DNA of 64,000 bases from Bacteroidales bacterium (lineage in GTDB: Bacteria; Bacteroidota; Bacteroidia; Bacteroidales; P3), in NCBI GenBank assembly GCA_017439185.1, contig JAFRTM010000020.1, positions 17,140-81,139 of the forward strand, in the 5' to 3' direction. The notes under the pieces were generated by a model that saw only the letters and a list, made by a program, of their open reading frames with translations, was not told the DNA's origin and did no database searches. Shown piece by piece: positions 42,407 to 52,332 of this stretch. Position 1 is the first letter of the stretch. The number at the start of each line of letters is the position of its first letter. The translations under genes and the position numbers were made by a program.

Positions 42407-45351
42407 TGGCGGTAGGCGGGAGTGAGGCTTATGTAGCGGTCGTAGAAGAGGAGCGAGACGGGGTCGTCGGTGTTGTCGGAAGTCCAATAGGAGCCGTAGT
42501 CGTTGGGGTAGGTTATGGCGGTGCCCACTCTCCATCCCGAGGCGGGAAGGAAGAGGCATCCGCGGTTTTCCAACTCCTCGAACTCGAGGGAGGTGAAGAA
42601 GTTGTCGTCGAAGTAGTAGGTGTCGTCGTTGATGCCTTCGGGCACGGCGATGCTGTCGGGGTGCTCATAGGTGTCGGGGAAGACGATGAGTCCCTGCACC
42701 TCGCCCACCGTAGCCTTCACGTAGCGTGGGTTGACGATGCCTTCGAGGTTGGAGGCGGTGGGGCGGTGGAAGAGGAGGTATTGCCATTCGGCAGCGGAGA
42801 GGGTGCGCCACAGACCCGCACGGTTGCCTCCGTTGGTGATGGCGTTGAAGACGCCCCAATCGGCATAGGCGTTGGAGTCTGTGAGGCTTGCGGTGGAGTC
42901 GGCGGCGACGTAGTAGTCGGCGGCTGCCGTGGAGGTGTCGTTGGGGAGGTAGGCGGTGGCGCCGCTGTTCCATCCCGAGGTGCCGTAGCCGAAGAGGTCG
43001 AACATGCCGTGGCGGTAGTGGTCGCCGAAGTCCTCGCCCACATAGTCGGTCTGCACGTTGGCGAAGCGGAAGTAGCCCTGTTGGGACTCGCCTGTGGCGG
43101 TGGCGTGGGAGCGTGTGGGGGTGAACTGCAGGTTGCCGCGGGAGAAGTGTACCCTGTGGTCGGGAGCGACGGAGAAGAGGGAGGCGAGGCTTCCGAGGCT
43201 GTCGAAACTATGGCATTCCTGAGTATAGACGACGACTTCGGGGCTGTAGGCTACGCCGAGGGGGTTGGCGGCGTAGGCGCGTACGTGGTAGGCGGTGTTG
43301 GGTTGAAGCCCTTGGAGGCAGACCCATGTCCATCCCGTGTCGGGAGTGTTGGCTATGTGTTCGCCGTCGAGGGTGGGGTTGGGCAGGGTGTCCCAACAGA
43401 TGCCTCGCATGGAGATGGGGAGTTCGCCGTCGTCGCTGACGGTGTATTTGAGGTTGATGGCGCTCCACCCCGTCGTGAACGTGGTGTCGCAGATGAGGGT
43501 CTGTGGGAGAGTGCCGATGGCAATGTTGTAGTCCTGCACGAGGCGCACGGAGAAACCGAGGTGGCGCTTGAACTGACCCGTCGAGAGCCAATCGTCCCCG
43601 AAACCCACATGGTAGCTGAACTCGTCGTAGTCCTCCTTGCCGCGGTTAGCCGAGGCATAGCGTCCCTGAACGCCCACTTGATAGATGAGGACGTTGGAGC
43701 GGTAGCCTGCGGCAGGTATGAACACGCAGCCTGCCGCCTCCATGAGCACCCACTGCTCGAGGGGATAGAGGTTGTCGGTATAGGAGATGTCGCGGGTGTT
43801 CACGCTCACGGGTTCGGGCACCCCTACGGGGTGGAAATAGGAGTCGGGAAAGAGGATGACCCCCTGCATATCGCCCACCGTAGCCTTCACGTAACGGGGG
43901 TTGCTCACGTTGGTGAGGTTGGAGTAGGTGGAACGGTAGTAGAGTACCTCCCACCACTCGCGCATGAGGAGGGTGCGCCACAGCCCCGCTTGGTTGCCCC
44001 CGTTCGAGATGGCGTTGAAGATGCCCCAATCGGCAAAACGGTAGGGACCAATCATCTCGTTGTCGGGGTCGCCGTTGATGTAGTAGAGGCTGTCGTCAAC
44101 TGAACTGTCATAGGGATGGTAGTTCTCGGTACCGCCGCTCCATCCGCTTGTGCCCCACGCAAAGAGGTCTATATATCCGTTGTAGTTGGGTGCCATGTTG
44201 GAGTTGTCGCTGCCGATGCAGTCGGCTTGGTTGGCGGCAAAGCGCCAAGTGCCGCTCAGAGTGCCGCCCGCAGCCACTGCGTGAGAGCCCGAGGCGGAAT
44301 ACTGCAGGTTGCCGATGGAGAAGCGCACAAAGAATCCGTTGCCGATGGAGAAGAGGTTGTTGGAGGCTCCGATGGCGTTGAAGCCGCCCGCAGGGGTCAC
44401 TATGTGGCGCACGTTGCCGTAGGCTGTGTCTGTAGCGTTGACGGCGAAGGCACGGTAATGGTACACATTGCCCGCCGCAAGCCCTTCTATCTCGCAGAGG
44501 AACTGCCCGAGACCCCCTTGCGACTCCACCACATTGTCGTCGAGGGTGGGCTCACGATGGCTCGCCCAACAGATGCCCCGCTTCACGATGGAGGAGCCCC
44601 CGTCGATGGCCACCCTGCCGAAGCAACGGGCATAGTCGGCAGCGAGCGAGTCGATGGCGCCCGTGACAGCGGTGAGGTCGGTGCTCACGAACTCGAGGAC
44701 TATGAGAGCGTCGGTCTTCTGCGGCTGCGTCTTCATAGTGCTGTACACTATCGTATCGGCATGGTACCACAGGGCGGTGTAGCTCAGGATGTCGTTGAGT
44801 TGGAAGACACCGCTGTTGTAAGCCTTCCTGTCAGGGACGGCTGAGGAGACAAGGGTGACGCCGAGATTGTCGCTGCCACCGCCGAGGGAGACGATTTTAG
44901 CCACATGGCGCATCTCGGGAGTGCTGACCGAGAGGAAAGCCACTCCCGCCTGCGACAACTCTACGGCGAGGGAGTAGGTGCCCTGCGAAAGGTCGAGGTC
45001 ACGGTGAAGAGCCACCTTTCCGTCGGCTCTATAGACCTGCACCGTGACAGGCGAAGGCGAGGCAAGGGAGAGCAGCGTCTCGCACTTGCCGCTGAAGGGG
45101 TTGGGATAGGGTTTGGACAGGGTTGAGACAGGGACGGTAATACTTTCGATGCCCGCATTTTGGGTGTCGAGGAAAAGCGTGGTGTCGGGGTAGTCAAGGA
45201 CTTGGCTCCACCCGCGAGTGCGGCTCTGCACGAGCACTTGGTCGAAGGGGTGATAGTCGCCGTTGGATGCCACCGCCGTGAACTTGACCTCCAAGGTCTG
45301 AGCTGCCACCATGGTGGCAGCCATAAAGAGAAGTAACACTAACCGTCTCAT
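42370..45351 (-). CDS. large FISUMP-type secreted protein with an internal sorting-domain-like segment
   Basis: The ATG at 45351 (MRRLVLLLFMAAT) is preferred over a TTG two codons upstream. The 993-residue protein has a signal peptide (1-18), then a segment at about 78-157 (PYPNPFSGK, VTVQVYRADGKV, VAFLSVST, AKIVSLG) that looks like a T9SS type A sorting domain but lies near the N-terminus. Two similar halves follow, each with a fibronectin-like part (RGICW, PTLD, YHVRAYA) and a FISUMP-like domain ending SVRLVQD or AVRLVRDE. Function is unknown; such proteins are cell-surface proteins. Confidence 0.8.
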   Translation of the reverse strand: MRRLVLLLFMAATMVAAQTLEVKFTAVASNGDYHPFDQVLVQSRTRGWSQVLDYPDTTLFLDTQNAGIESITVPVSTLSKPYPNPFSGKCETLLSLASPSPVTVQVYRADGKVALHRDLDLSQGTYSLAVELSQAGVAFLSVSTPEMRHVAKIVSLGGGSDNLGVTLVSSAVPDRKAYNSGVFQLNDILSYTALWYHADTIVYSTMKTQPQKTDALIVLEFVSTDLTAVTGAIDSLAADYARCFGRVAIDGGSSIVKRGICWASHREPTLDDNVVESQGGLGQFLCEIEGLAAGNVYHYRAFAVNATDTAYGNVRHIVTPAGGFNAIGASNNLFSIGNGFFVRFSIGNLQYSASGSHAVAAGGTLSGTWRFAANQADCIGSDNSNMAPNYNGYIDLFAWGTSGWSGGTENYHPYDSSVDDSLYYINGDPDNEMIGPYRFADWGIFNAISNGGNQAGLWRTLLMREWWEVLYYRSTYSNLTNVSNPRYVKATVGDMQGVILFPDSYFHPVGVPEPVSVNTRDISYTDNLYPLEQWVLMEAAGCVFIPAAGYRSNVLIYQVGVQGRYASANRGKEDYDEFSYHVGFGDDWLSTGQFKRHLGFSVRLVQDYNIAIGTLPQTLICDTTFTTGWSAINLKYTVSDDGELPISMRGICWDTLPNPTLDGEHIANTPDTGWTWVCLQGLQPNTAYHVRAYAANPLGVAYSPEVVVYTQECHSFDSLGSLASLFSVAPDHRVHFSRGNLQFTPTRSHATATGESQQGYFRFANVQTDYVGEDFGDHYRHGMFDLFGYGTSGWNSGATAYLPNDTSTAAADYYVAADSTASLTDSNAYADWGVFNAITNGGNRAGLWRTLSAAEWQYLLFHRPTASNLEGIVNPRYVKATVGEVQGLIVFPDTYEHPDSIAVPEGINDDTYYFDDNFFTSLEFEELENRGCLFLPASGWRVGTAITYPNDYGSYWTSDNTDDPVSLLFYDRYISLTPAYRHYGRAVRLVRDE

Positions 45352-45373
45352 AGCCAAAGTCGATTAAGAGCCC

Positions 45374-45820
45374 TTACCGTCTCGTGAGCTTGGCGTGAGA
45401 GGGAGCCCAATGACCGAAGTCTTTGTTGGGAACCTTCTCCTCGCTCCTGATGTGCCACACCACCGTGTTGTCGCTGCTCGGGGTGATGGTGGCGGTGCCA
45501 CCGCCGCACCATTCCTCGCTGCTGAAGGTGACGTAGGCGATGTTCTTCTTCACATAGCCCGTCACCTTGTTGCCGCTGCGCCCGTCGACACGTGCCATCT
45601 TGGCGGTGACAGAGTAGTAGGTGCCGCTGATTTGGTCGTCGGTCTGAACCAACTTGACATAGAAATAGGGCTCGCCCGCTATCTCGGCGTTGATGGCGGA
45701 GCCGACATACCATGTGCCGTTGAAGTCGAACAATTTCTTCTTCGAAGAAGAGGAACAGAGCATCATGACAGCCACGAGAACGGCTGCTAAAGCGGCTTTG
45801 AGGAGTAATGACTTTTTCAT
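45374..45820 (-). CDS. small lipoprotein-like protein
   Basis: The ATG at 45820 (MKKSLLLKAALAAVLVAVMM) gives 148 residues with a hydrophobic signal and a Cys just after it (MLCSSSSKKK), so lipidation is possible. The rest is beta-rich, with FNGTWYVGSAINAE and a SGTYYSVTAKM stretch reminiscent of small beta-barrel binding folds. I do not recognise a family. It lies 22 bases upstream of the FISUMP gene and may share its transcript. Confidence 0.65.
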   Translation of the reverse strand: MKKSLLLKAALAAVLVAVMMLCSSSSKKKLFDFNGTWYVGSAINAEIAGEPYFYVKLVQTDDQISGTYYSVTAKMARVDGRSGNKVTGYVKKNIAYVTFSSEEWCGGGTATITPSSDNTVVWHIRSEEKVPNKDFGHWAPSHAKLTRR

Positions 45821-45871
45821 ATTTCTTGATTTTGTTATTTCTTTATACAATTAGGACGGCACAAAACATGG

Positions 45872-47188
45872 TTACCCTTCGGTCTGAGCCGAATAGAGTT
45901 TGAGGGCGTCGCCGACGAGGAAGATGCTGCCCGTGATGAGAATGAGGTCGTCGGGCTTGGCATAGTATTGTGCGCTTTTCATAGCCTCTTTGACAGATGG
46001 GTAGGCTTTGCCTTTGAGACCCGCCTCGGCAGCAGCCTTGGCGAGGTCTTTGGCAGGGAGGGCACGCTCTACGCTCGGTTGGGTGAAATAGAAACTCGCA
46101 TCGGAAGGCAGAAGGCGGAGAACGGTGTTGTAGTCCTTGTCGTTGACACAGCCGAAGATGATGCGCAACTGACGGTAACTGATGGTCTTGAGCCTTTCCT
46201 GCATGGCGGCTATGCCGTCGGCGTTGTGGGCAGTCTCGCATATTATAAGAGGATTGCGCTTGAGCACTTGCCAACGACCTTGGAGACCCGTGTTGTCAAC
46301 CACCTTGGCGACACCCTGACGAATCTGCTCCTCGTTGATATTGTAGCCGATGAACGGGAGAATCTCGAGGGCTTGGAAGAGGGTGGCAAGGTTCTTGAGC
46401 TGATAGGAACCGCCGAGAGGACAACGGAGATTGGAATAGAGAATATTGTCGTTCTTGAGCACGTCGAAGGTGAGAGCCGACGGGTCGCCTACAGGATGGG
46501 ACACTATCTTGTAGCGCTTGTCGGCAAAATCGATAGGGCAGCCGAGTTGCTGAGCCTTGGTCTCGAAGACCACCTTGGTGTCGGGATGGGTTTCGCCGAT
46601 GACCACAGGCACCTCGGGCTTGATAATGCCCGCCTTCTCGGTGGCTATCTTGGTAAGAGTGTCGCCGAGGAACTGAGTGTGGTCAAGCCCTATATTGGTG
46701 ATGACCGACATCTGAGGGGTAATCACGTTGGTGGAATCCAAACGACCGCCCATACCCGTCTCTATCACCGCCACATCTACCTCTTCGGAGGCAAAGTAGG
46801 AAAACGCCATACCCACGCTCATCTCGAAGAAAGAGAGACCGATACCTTCGAAGGCAATATGATAGTTCTGCACAAAATCGACGACATAACTCTTCTTGAT
46901 AGGCTTACCGTTGACCCTTATACGTTCACGGAAATCGACGAGGTGAGGCGAGGTGTAAAGCCCCACCTTGTAGCCCGCCTCCTGAAGGACAGAGGCTAAG
47001 AGATGACTGACAGAACCCTTGCCGTTGGTTCCCGCCACATGTATGGACTTAAACTTGTTCTCGGGGTTGCCGAGTGTAAGCATCAGTTGTTGGGTGTTCT
47101 TGATATCGGCTTTATAGGCAGCCTGACCGATGCGGTGATACATCGGAAGCGCCTGCGCCATGTAGTCAATAGTCTGAGCGTAATTCAT
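45872..47188 (-). CDS. folC: folylpolyglutamate synthase / dihydrofolate synthase
   Basis: The 438-residue ATP-dependent ligase joins glutamates to folate. It has the P-loop GTNGKGSVSH (about residues 53-62), the ETGMGGRLDSTN motif (about 142-153) and HNADG near residue 311 in the C-terminal domain. Length is typical. It lies 41 bases downstream of the beta-barrel gene on the same strand. Confidence 0.95.
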   Translation of the reverse strand: MNYAQTIDYMAQALPMYHRIGQAAYKADIKNTQQLMLTLGNPENKFKSIHVAGTNGKGSVSHLLASVLQEAGYKVGLYTSPHLVDFRERIRVNGKPIKKSYVVDFVQNYHIAFEGIGLSFFEMSVGMAFSYFASEEVDVAVIETGMGGRLDSTNVITPQMSVITNIGLDHTQFLGDTLTKIATEKAGIIKPEVPVVIGETHPDTKVVFETKAQQLGCPIDFADKRYKIVSHPVGDPSALTFDVLKNDNILYSNLRCPLGGSYQLKNLATLFQALEILPFIGYNINEEQIRQGVAKVVDNTGLQGRWQVLKRNPLIICETAHNADGIAAMQERLKTISYRQLRIIFGCVNDKDYNTVLRLLPSDASFYFTQPSVERALPAKDLAKAAAEAGLKGKAYPSVKEAMKSAQYYAKPDDLILITGSIFLVGDALKLYSAQTEG

Positions 47189-47229
47189 TGCTTGGTTGAA
47201 TTATTGAGAATACAGTATTATTGATTGTG

Positions 47230-49053
47230 TTATTTCTTTTTCGTTAAGATTGTATAGGTAACGCCTGCGAGGAAGGTAATCCGTTGGCTCGGGTAATTGA
47301 GCCAATAGTAGTAGCGCTGATAGGCGAGGTTGTCAAACTTGAGGAAGAACGAAAGAGCCCGATTGTGACGGTACTCCACCTCAAAGTTGATGCCATAGCG
47401 CATAGGTAGCTTGGGGTCGGCGATGAGCGAGCCGTCGGCATCGGCGGCGAAGACATTGCCCATCACTATGCCTTGCAGGTTGAAGAGCCATTTGTCCTTG
47501 TAGTTGACCCCGATGGTGGCATAGGCGTCGTAATCGGGATGATAAGCCACCTTGGTGGTGTAGTAGTAATAATTACCACCCACCGATATGGCAAGCATCT
47601 CGTCGTTGAGGAACGAGAACTCACCGCCTGCCTTGACACGATTGTAGTCGCAATAATAGGTAGAAAAGACATTCTTGAGAGCGAAGGCAGTGTCGGGCTT
47701 GAAGTTGAGGTCGTTTTTCATCATATTGAACTCGCCGCCTATCTTGAGCATCAGTTTCTTGCTGAAATTGACACGCATACGGAGGTAGAAATCATAGTGG
47801 CTCGTACCTTGGAGGTCAGCCCACGGCTCGATATAGGGGTTGACCCTGCGTATGGCGTCGAGGCTGTTCGCATCGAATCCCCCTTCGGCACCGAGTGTGA
47901 TATTGAGAGCCTCCTTGGCGAAAGACTTGCTGACCGACACGTCGGGATATATGTGGAACGAAGTAGAGTCGGTGAAGTTTTCGACAGTCATCAGAGGACC
48001 TGCATGGAACTTGAATCCTTTCAGCAGAAACTCCATATAAGGCTTGATATTAATCACATTGGCAAAACGAGGATTGGAAACATTGACCGACGGGAGATAA
48101 CCTAAAGGAGCAGTGTAGTTGCCCAACTTGTCGGCAGTAGCAGCATTGCGGAAAGCCTGCCAATCGGCATGAAGAAACACATAACCCTTGGAAGTTTGTT
48201 TCTTGCCGAGATTGAAACCATAATGGAAGTCCTCCGAGAGTAGGAGAGAGAGTTCGGTAGAATGGTAAGCAGTCCACAGGTTAGACACTTCGGCATTGAC
48301 ATCATAGCCGAAATGGCCTTGGTCGGTATAAAGGCTTTTTACTCCGCCACGCCAAGCGAGACGGTTGTACATGGCACGGTAGTCCTTGGTGGAGAGAGAG
48401 TCACGATAGTTGACAGTGTTGCTGTGAGCATAACCCAAGAGCGAGTCGTTGAGATGGAGAGTGGAGTCATTGAAACCATAATAGAGGTTATAGTCGTTCT
48501 CATAGGAGAGGTCGGTTGCAATCTGAGTATGCTCACCGACTATAAAACGCCCGAAGATGGTGAGGTCGGTCTGCGAAAAGTGGTTCTTTCCGTAGTATTT
48601 TGACGAGAAGAGGTCGTTTTTGTCTTTCTTACCAATGGTACCCCACGAGGATTGGTGATTGACATAGGCTCCATAGTTGATTTTCTGACTGCGAGTACTC
48701 ATATAATACGCTTCGGCCATTGGGCTCCAATAATTGCCCATACCGAGCCGCAGATAAGTGTTATACAGTCTTGAGTTGGGTTCGCCTATGATTCTTGCCG
48801 CCTTAATACGTGTAGGGTAGAACAGAGAAGTGAGCCGACGGGTGCTGATAGAGTAGTTGAAGTTGTGATGTAGAGTGGTGGCAGTGTCAGTAATCTGAGG
48901 GGCGGTGTTGAGTTTCTCGCAATCCTCGAGTTCAGGCTTGTAGGAGCCCGTTACCACTACGCTCTCGTTATAGACATTGTCCTTGTTTTGTGCTATTAAA
49001 GACAACGAGGAGAATGCAAGAATGCTACATAATATATATAATCTCTTTCTCAT
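47230..49053 (-). CDS. outer membrane beta-barrel protein
   Basis: This 607-residue protein has a signal peptide (about 1-21), a short segment VYNESVVVTGSYKPELED that resembles the front of a TonB-dependent receptor, and then alternating beta strands with many aromatic residues, ending in the hydrophobic pattern of an outer membrane barrel (TFLAGVTYTIL). No full plug domain is seen. It starts 12 bases after the 1028-residue TPR gene; such barrel/TPR pairs are common in Bacteroidota and may act together in envelope assembly. Confidence 0.8.
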   Translation of the reverse strand: MRKRLYILCSILAFSSLSLIAQNKDNVYNESVVVTGSYKPELEDCEKLNTAPQITDTATTLHHNFNYSISTRRLTSLFYPTRIKAARIIGEPNSRLYNTYLRLGMGNYWSPMAEAYYMSTRSQKINYGAYVNHQSSWGTIGKKDKNDLFSSKYYGKNHFSQTDLTIFGRFIVGEHTQIATDLSYENDYNLYYGFNDSTLHLNDSLLGYAHSNTVNYRDSLSTKDYRAMYNRLAWRGGVKSLYTDQGHFGYDVNAEVSNLWTAYHSTELSLLLSEDFHYGFNLGKKQTSKGYVFLHADWQAFRNAATADKLGNYTAPLGYLPSVNVSNPRFANVINIKPYMEFLLKGFKFHAGPLMTVENFTDSTSFHIYPDVSVSKSFAKEALNITLGAEGGFDANSLDAIRRVNPYIEPWADLQGTSHYDFYLRMRVNFSKKLMLKIGGEFNMMKNDLNFKPDTAFALKNVFSTYYCDYNRVKAGGEFSFLNDEMLAISVGGNYYYYTTKVAYHPDYDAYATIGVNYKDKWLFNLQGIVMGNVFAADADGSLIADPKLPMRYGINFEVEYRHNRALSFFLKFDNLAYQRYYYWLNYPSQRITFLAGVTYTILTKKK

Positions 49054-49064
49054 AATCTAAAGGG

Positions 49065-52000
49065 TTATTCGGTAATATCAATCACGGTTTCCGATTCTTC
49101 TGTCGTGGTGGAGGTCTTTTCCTGTTCCACGATAAGGTCATATTTCTGCTGAGCAAGAGAGACCAAGTCGGCACCATCGTAGTTTTCGATGATACTAAGG
49201 AGGGTCTGCTTGGCCTGCATCTTGTTGTCACGTGCCGCAAAGATGTCAGCCCACAGGATGAATGATTTTGCAAGCCAGTAGTCGCTGTGGGGATCGGCCA
49301 CAATGAGTTCTATCTGTTTCTCAGCCTTGTCTATATTACCTTCGGCAAACATCATCTCAGCCAAGGAATAGGACGCTTCGCCACTATAGTCACCATTGCT
49401 CGAAGACTGTAATCTGCCATAATACTCTTTGGCGCTCTCCGTTATTCCGTTAGAGTAAGAACTTCTTGCCATAGCGATAAGAGCTTCGTCACGGAGTTCA
49501 GGTGTAGTAGAGCTGTCATCAACGACGAGTTGGGCAGCTGTCATAAGTTCTTGATGTTGGCCAAGATGTACCAAGCAGCGAATCTTCCCTACCCTACCTG
49601 TTTGACGGTTACGCTCGTTGTCTGCACTTTGGGACAATTGGGAGAAATAGCGCAATGCTTTGCTGTAGTCGTTGAGGGAGTATGCAATCTGAGCCGAGTG
49701 GAGTGTTGCGGTTTCGGTGTATTGGGTGCCATTGGCCTTCGACACCTGCTCGTAGTGTGGCAAAGCCTCACTGTTGCGGCCAAGACGAAGGAGACAGTCA
49801 GCAAGATAGTAATGTGCTGTGAGTTGATTGATACCATCGGGGAACTTGGCGAGATAGTTTTGCATACCTTTGACACTGCTTTCACAATCGCCATCCATAT
49901 AGCGGAGTCTTGCTGCCTCGAAAGTGGTGCTATCCTGCTCTAAGGCACTTACATTGGTCTTGGTCTTGCGTTTCACATAGGCGAAATATTCATCTACACG
50001 GTTGTCATCGACATATATGTTCTTGACAATAGCCAAAGCGTCTTTGGCTTCCTCTGTTGCAGGATATTGCGTAATGAGTTGGTCAAATTTCTGCAGGGCT
50101 TGGGCATTTTTGTCCATATTGTAGTAGATCTGACCCTGACTGAGGAGTGCACGTTTTACGTGTACGCTTTGGGGATATTCCTTTATAAACTTGTCGTAGT
50201 GGAGGAGTGCCATCTCGTTGTTGCCGAGTACCATATAGGTAGAAGCCGTCTCGAGCGTAGCCTTGGCACAATAAGAGGAACCTTTGTATTGCTCAAATAT
50301 GCGGTTGAGCGTGGAGAGTTTTTCCGGACTTTTACCTAAAGCACCATAGCAGAGAGCTTTCTGGTACATGGCATAGTCACCTTCGTAGGCACCTTCGGTA
50401 ATATTTTGGTCGTAGTAGTTGATTGCTTCGTTGTAGCGCGTTCTTATATAGGAGCAGTCACCCAGACGGTTGTAGGCATCACAACGCTGACGAGCATTCG
50501 TCTTGGCCGCAATAGTGAGGAGATAGTCGGAGAAATAGGTTGCGGCATCGTCGTAACGTTTCTGTTTCATACAGACATAACCATAGGAGTAGAGTCCCTG
50601 GCTGTAGTAGTTAGACTTTTTGGCACCCGAGGAAAGTAGGAAACGGTCAAGTTGACGGTCAGCCTGGTCAAGATTGCCCAAGCGATAGAGTGCTTCACCA
50701 TGTAGATATAGTGCATCGGTTGTAACAGCAGTTTTTGCATTGATCTTCACTGCCTTGGAGAAGTAAGTGTCGGCTTCCTCGATGTCTCCGGTGTTGAAGA
50801 GTTCGATACCACGGTTGAGGACAATACGCTGATAGGCTTCGTTGAGGGTGGCGTTTTTGTCCTCAATCTTTTCTATCAGGGTTAATGCGTCTTTGTAGTT
50901 ACGGGTGGTCATATAGAGACCTGCAAGTATTTCCTGCACTTCAGTCTTATGACGAGACTTGGGATAAGTGGCAAGATAGTTCTGGAACGAGCGTATGCTT
51001 TCGTTATAGGGGTTGCTTTTAAGTTCACAGGAGAGTTTAGCGTAGTTGAAGAGGGCATCTTCCTTGATGGCTTTGTCGTAAGACATCTGACTTGCCTGAA
51101 GAAATGCCGAACGTGCAGAGGGTTTATCGCCCAGCTTGACATAACAGTCGCCGAGAATATAGAGGGCATTTTGAGCAACAGAGTCGCTACACTGTGTTTT
51201 CTTGCGCAGACGTGTGGCTGCATCTTTGTAACGTTTCTGCTGGTAGTAGCAGTAACCCATCTGGTAGTGGTTATCCTGAGGGGTACACACACCTCCGTCA
51301 TTGGGGTTTTCGTTTTGCAACTGTTCGACCTGCTCGTAGTATTTGAGAGCCTGGGGATAGTCGCCACGGTTGTAATAGACCTCGGCAACCATCTGCGCTA
51401 TCTCGTATTTGCGGAAGACGTCTTTCTGCTGGAGGAGAGAAGGTGCAATATTCAGAAGGTCGTCCTCACGGCCCATATAGTAGTAGATGCGGGCTTCGTA
51501 GCTTGGGACTATAGAGGCGAACTTCTTGTCGTTCTTGAGTTTCTCGAAGTTTTTGAGAGCCAGGTCGTATTCTTTGTCCTGGTACTGTATGTGGGCGTAG
51601 TAGTAGAGTGCCGAGTTTTTGTATTTGCTCTTGCTTTGACCTATACGGGCGAAGATGTCTTTTGCCTGAGCACTGTTGCCGTCGAGGAAGAGACAGTAGG
51701 CACGCTTGAAATCATACTCGCTACGGCTGCCGTATTCAACCTCGGAACCTTCCACCTGGGAGTACATCCCGAGGGCTTTTTTGTAGTCCTTGCGGGCATA
51801 GTAGAAGTTTCCGAGATGGAACCTCGCCATATTGCAGTGACGACTCCAGGGGTAAAGACGGAGGAACTCCTGCAGACGATAGGGTGCATCGTTATTGTCG
51901 AGTTTGGCGGCACTTACTGCAGCATAGAAACAAGCGTCTTCGTTGGATACAGACAACACTGGCGACATCGAAGAAGCCGACTGGTTGTCGTAACGGTACA

Positions 52001-52151
52001 TTGCTGCTGCGTATTTCTCTTTGAGGAGAAGGTCACCGGCTTTGTTATGGTTGCTTTCCCTTACTGCACCATAACCTTTACCTTGGGCATTCGCACTAAC
52101 GCTCCCAAGTGTCAGCAGCAATATAACTACTACAAAATCAAGTCTTTGCAT
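49065..52151 (-). CDS. large secreted TPR-repeat protein
   Basis: The 1028-residue protein has a signal peptide (about 1-22, ending NAQ) and more than twenty tetratricopeptide repeats along its whole length, for example YNRLGDCSYIRTRYNEAINY (20 residues) and FLRLYPWSRHCNMARFHLG. The last 20 residues are acidic and Thr-rich. It is probably a periplasmic scaffold that works with the beta-barrel encoded next. The repeats recall BamD/YfgC-type assembly factors in general form only. Confidence 0.85.
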   Translation of the reverse strand: MQRLDFVVVILLLTLGSVSANAQGKGYGAVRESNHNKAGDLLLKEKYAAAMYRYDNQSASSMSPVLSVSNEDACFYAAVSAAKLDNNDAPYRLQEFLRLYPWSRHCNMARFHLGNFYYARKDYKKALGMYSQVEGSEVEYGSRSEYDFKRAYCLFLDGNSAQAKDIFARIGQSKSKYKNSALYYYAHIQYQDKEYDLALKNFEKLKNDKKFASIVPSYEARIYYYMGREDDLLNIAPSLLQQKDVFRKYEIAQMVAEVYYNRGDYPQALKYYEQVEQLQNENPNDGGVCTPQDNHYQMGYCYYQQKRYKDAATRLRKKTQCSDSVAQNALYILGDCYVKLGDKPSARSAFLQASQMSYDKAIKEDALFNYAKLSCELKSNPYNESIRSFQNYLATYPKSRHKTEVQEILAGLYMTTRNYKDALTLIEKIEDKNATLNEAYQRIVLNRGIELFNTGDIEEADTYFSKAVKINAKTAVTTDALYLHGEALYRLGNLDQADRQLDRFLLSSGAKKSNYYSQGLYSYGYVCMKQKRYDDAATYFSDYLLTIAAKTNARQRCDAYNRLGDCSYIRTRYNEAINYYDQNITEGAYEGDYAMYQKALCYGALGKSPEKLSTLNRIFEQYKGSSYCAKATLETASTYMVLGNNEMALLHYDKFIKEYPQSVHVKRALLSQGQIYYNMDKNAQALQKFDQLITQYPATEEAKDALAIVKNIYVDDNRVDEYFAYVKRKTKTNVSALEQDSTTFEAARLRYMDGDCESSVKGMQNYLAKFPDGINQLTAHYYLADCLLRLGRNSEALPHYEQVSKANGTQYTETATLHSAQIAYSLNDYSKALRYFSQLSQSADNERNRQTGRVGKIRCLVHLGQHQELMTAAQLVVDDSSTTPELRDEALIAMARSSYSNGITESAKEYYGRLQSSSNGDYSGEASYSLAEMMFAEGNIDKAEKQIELIVADPHSDYWLAKSFILWADIFAARDNKMQAKQTLLSIIENYDGADLVSLAQQKYDLIVEQEKTSTTTEESETVIDITE

Positions 52152-52177
52152 AATAAAGCACTCTGTTTAATAATTTA

Positions 52178-52185
52178 CAAAATTA
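52178..52185 (-). promoter_or_regulatory. -7 element upstream of the large TPR gene
   Basis: Read leftwards this is TAATTTTG, a match to TAnnTTTG, 27 bases before the start at 52151. Confidence 0.45.
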
Positions 52186-52332
52186 CACATTTTGGCGGAA
52201 ACTCAGTGGCGGTAACGGTTGTTTTTATCAACAATCGCGTGTGGAAAGCCGATAAGGGTGTGAATTACAAAGGGATAGACTATTCTAAGGATTCAGAATA
52301 TTATGGTTAATCCGCAATGTAAAGAAGTGGGA

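Noticed and set aside
42304-44103. 599-residue open frame opposite the FISUMP gene
   Set aside because: Val/Gly/Glu-rich shadow; the leftward frame has a signal peptide and repeated domains.
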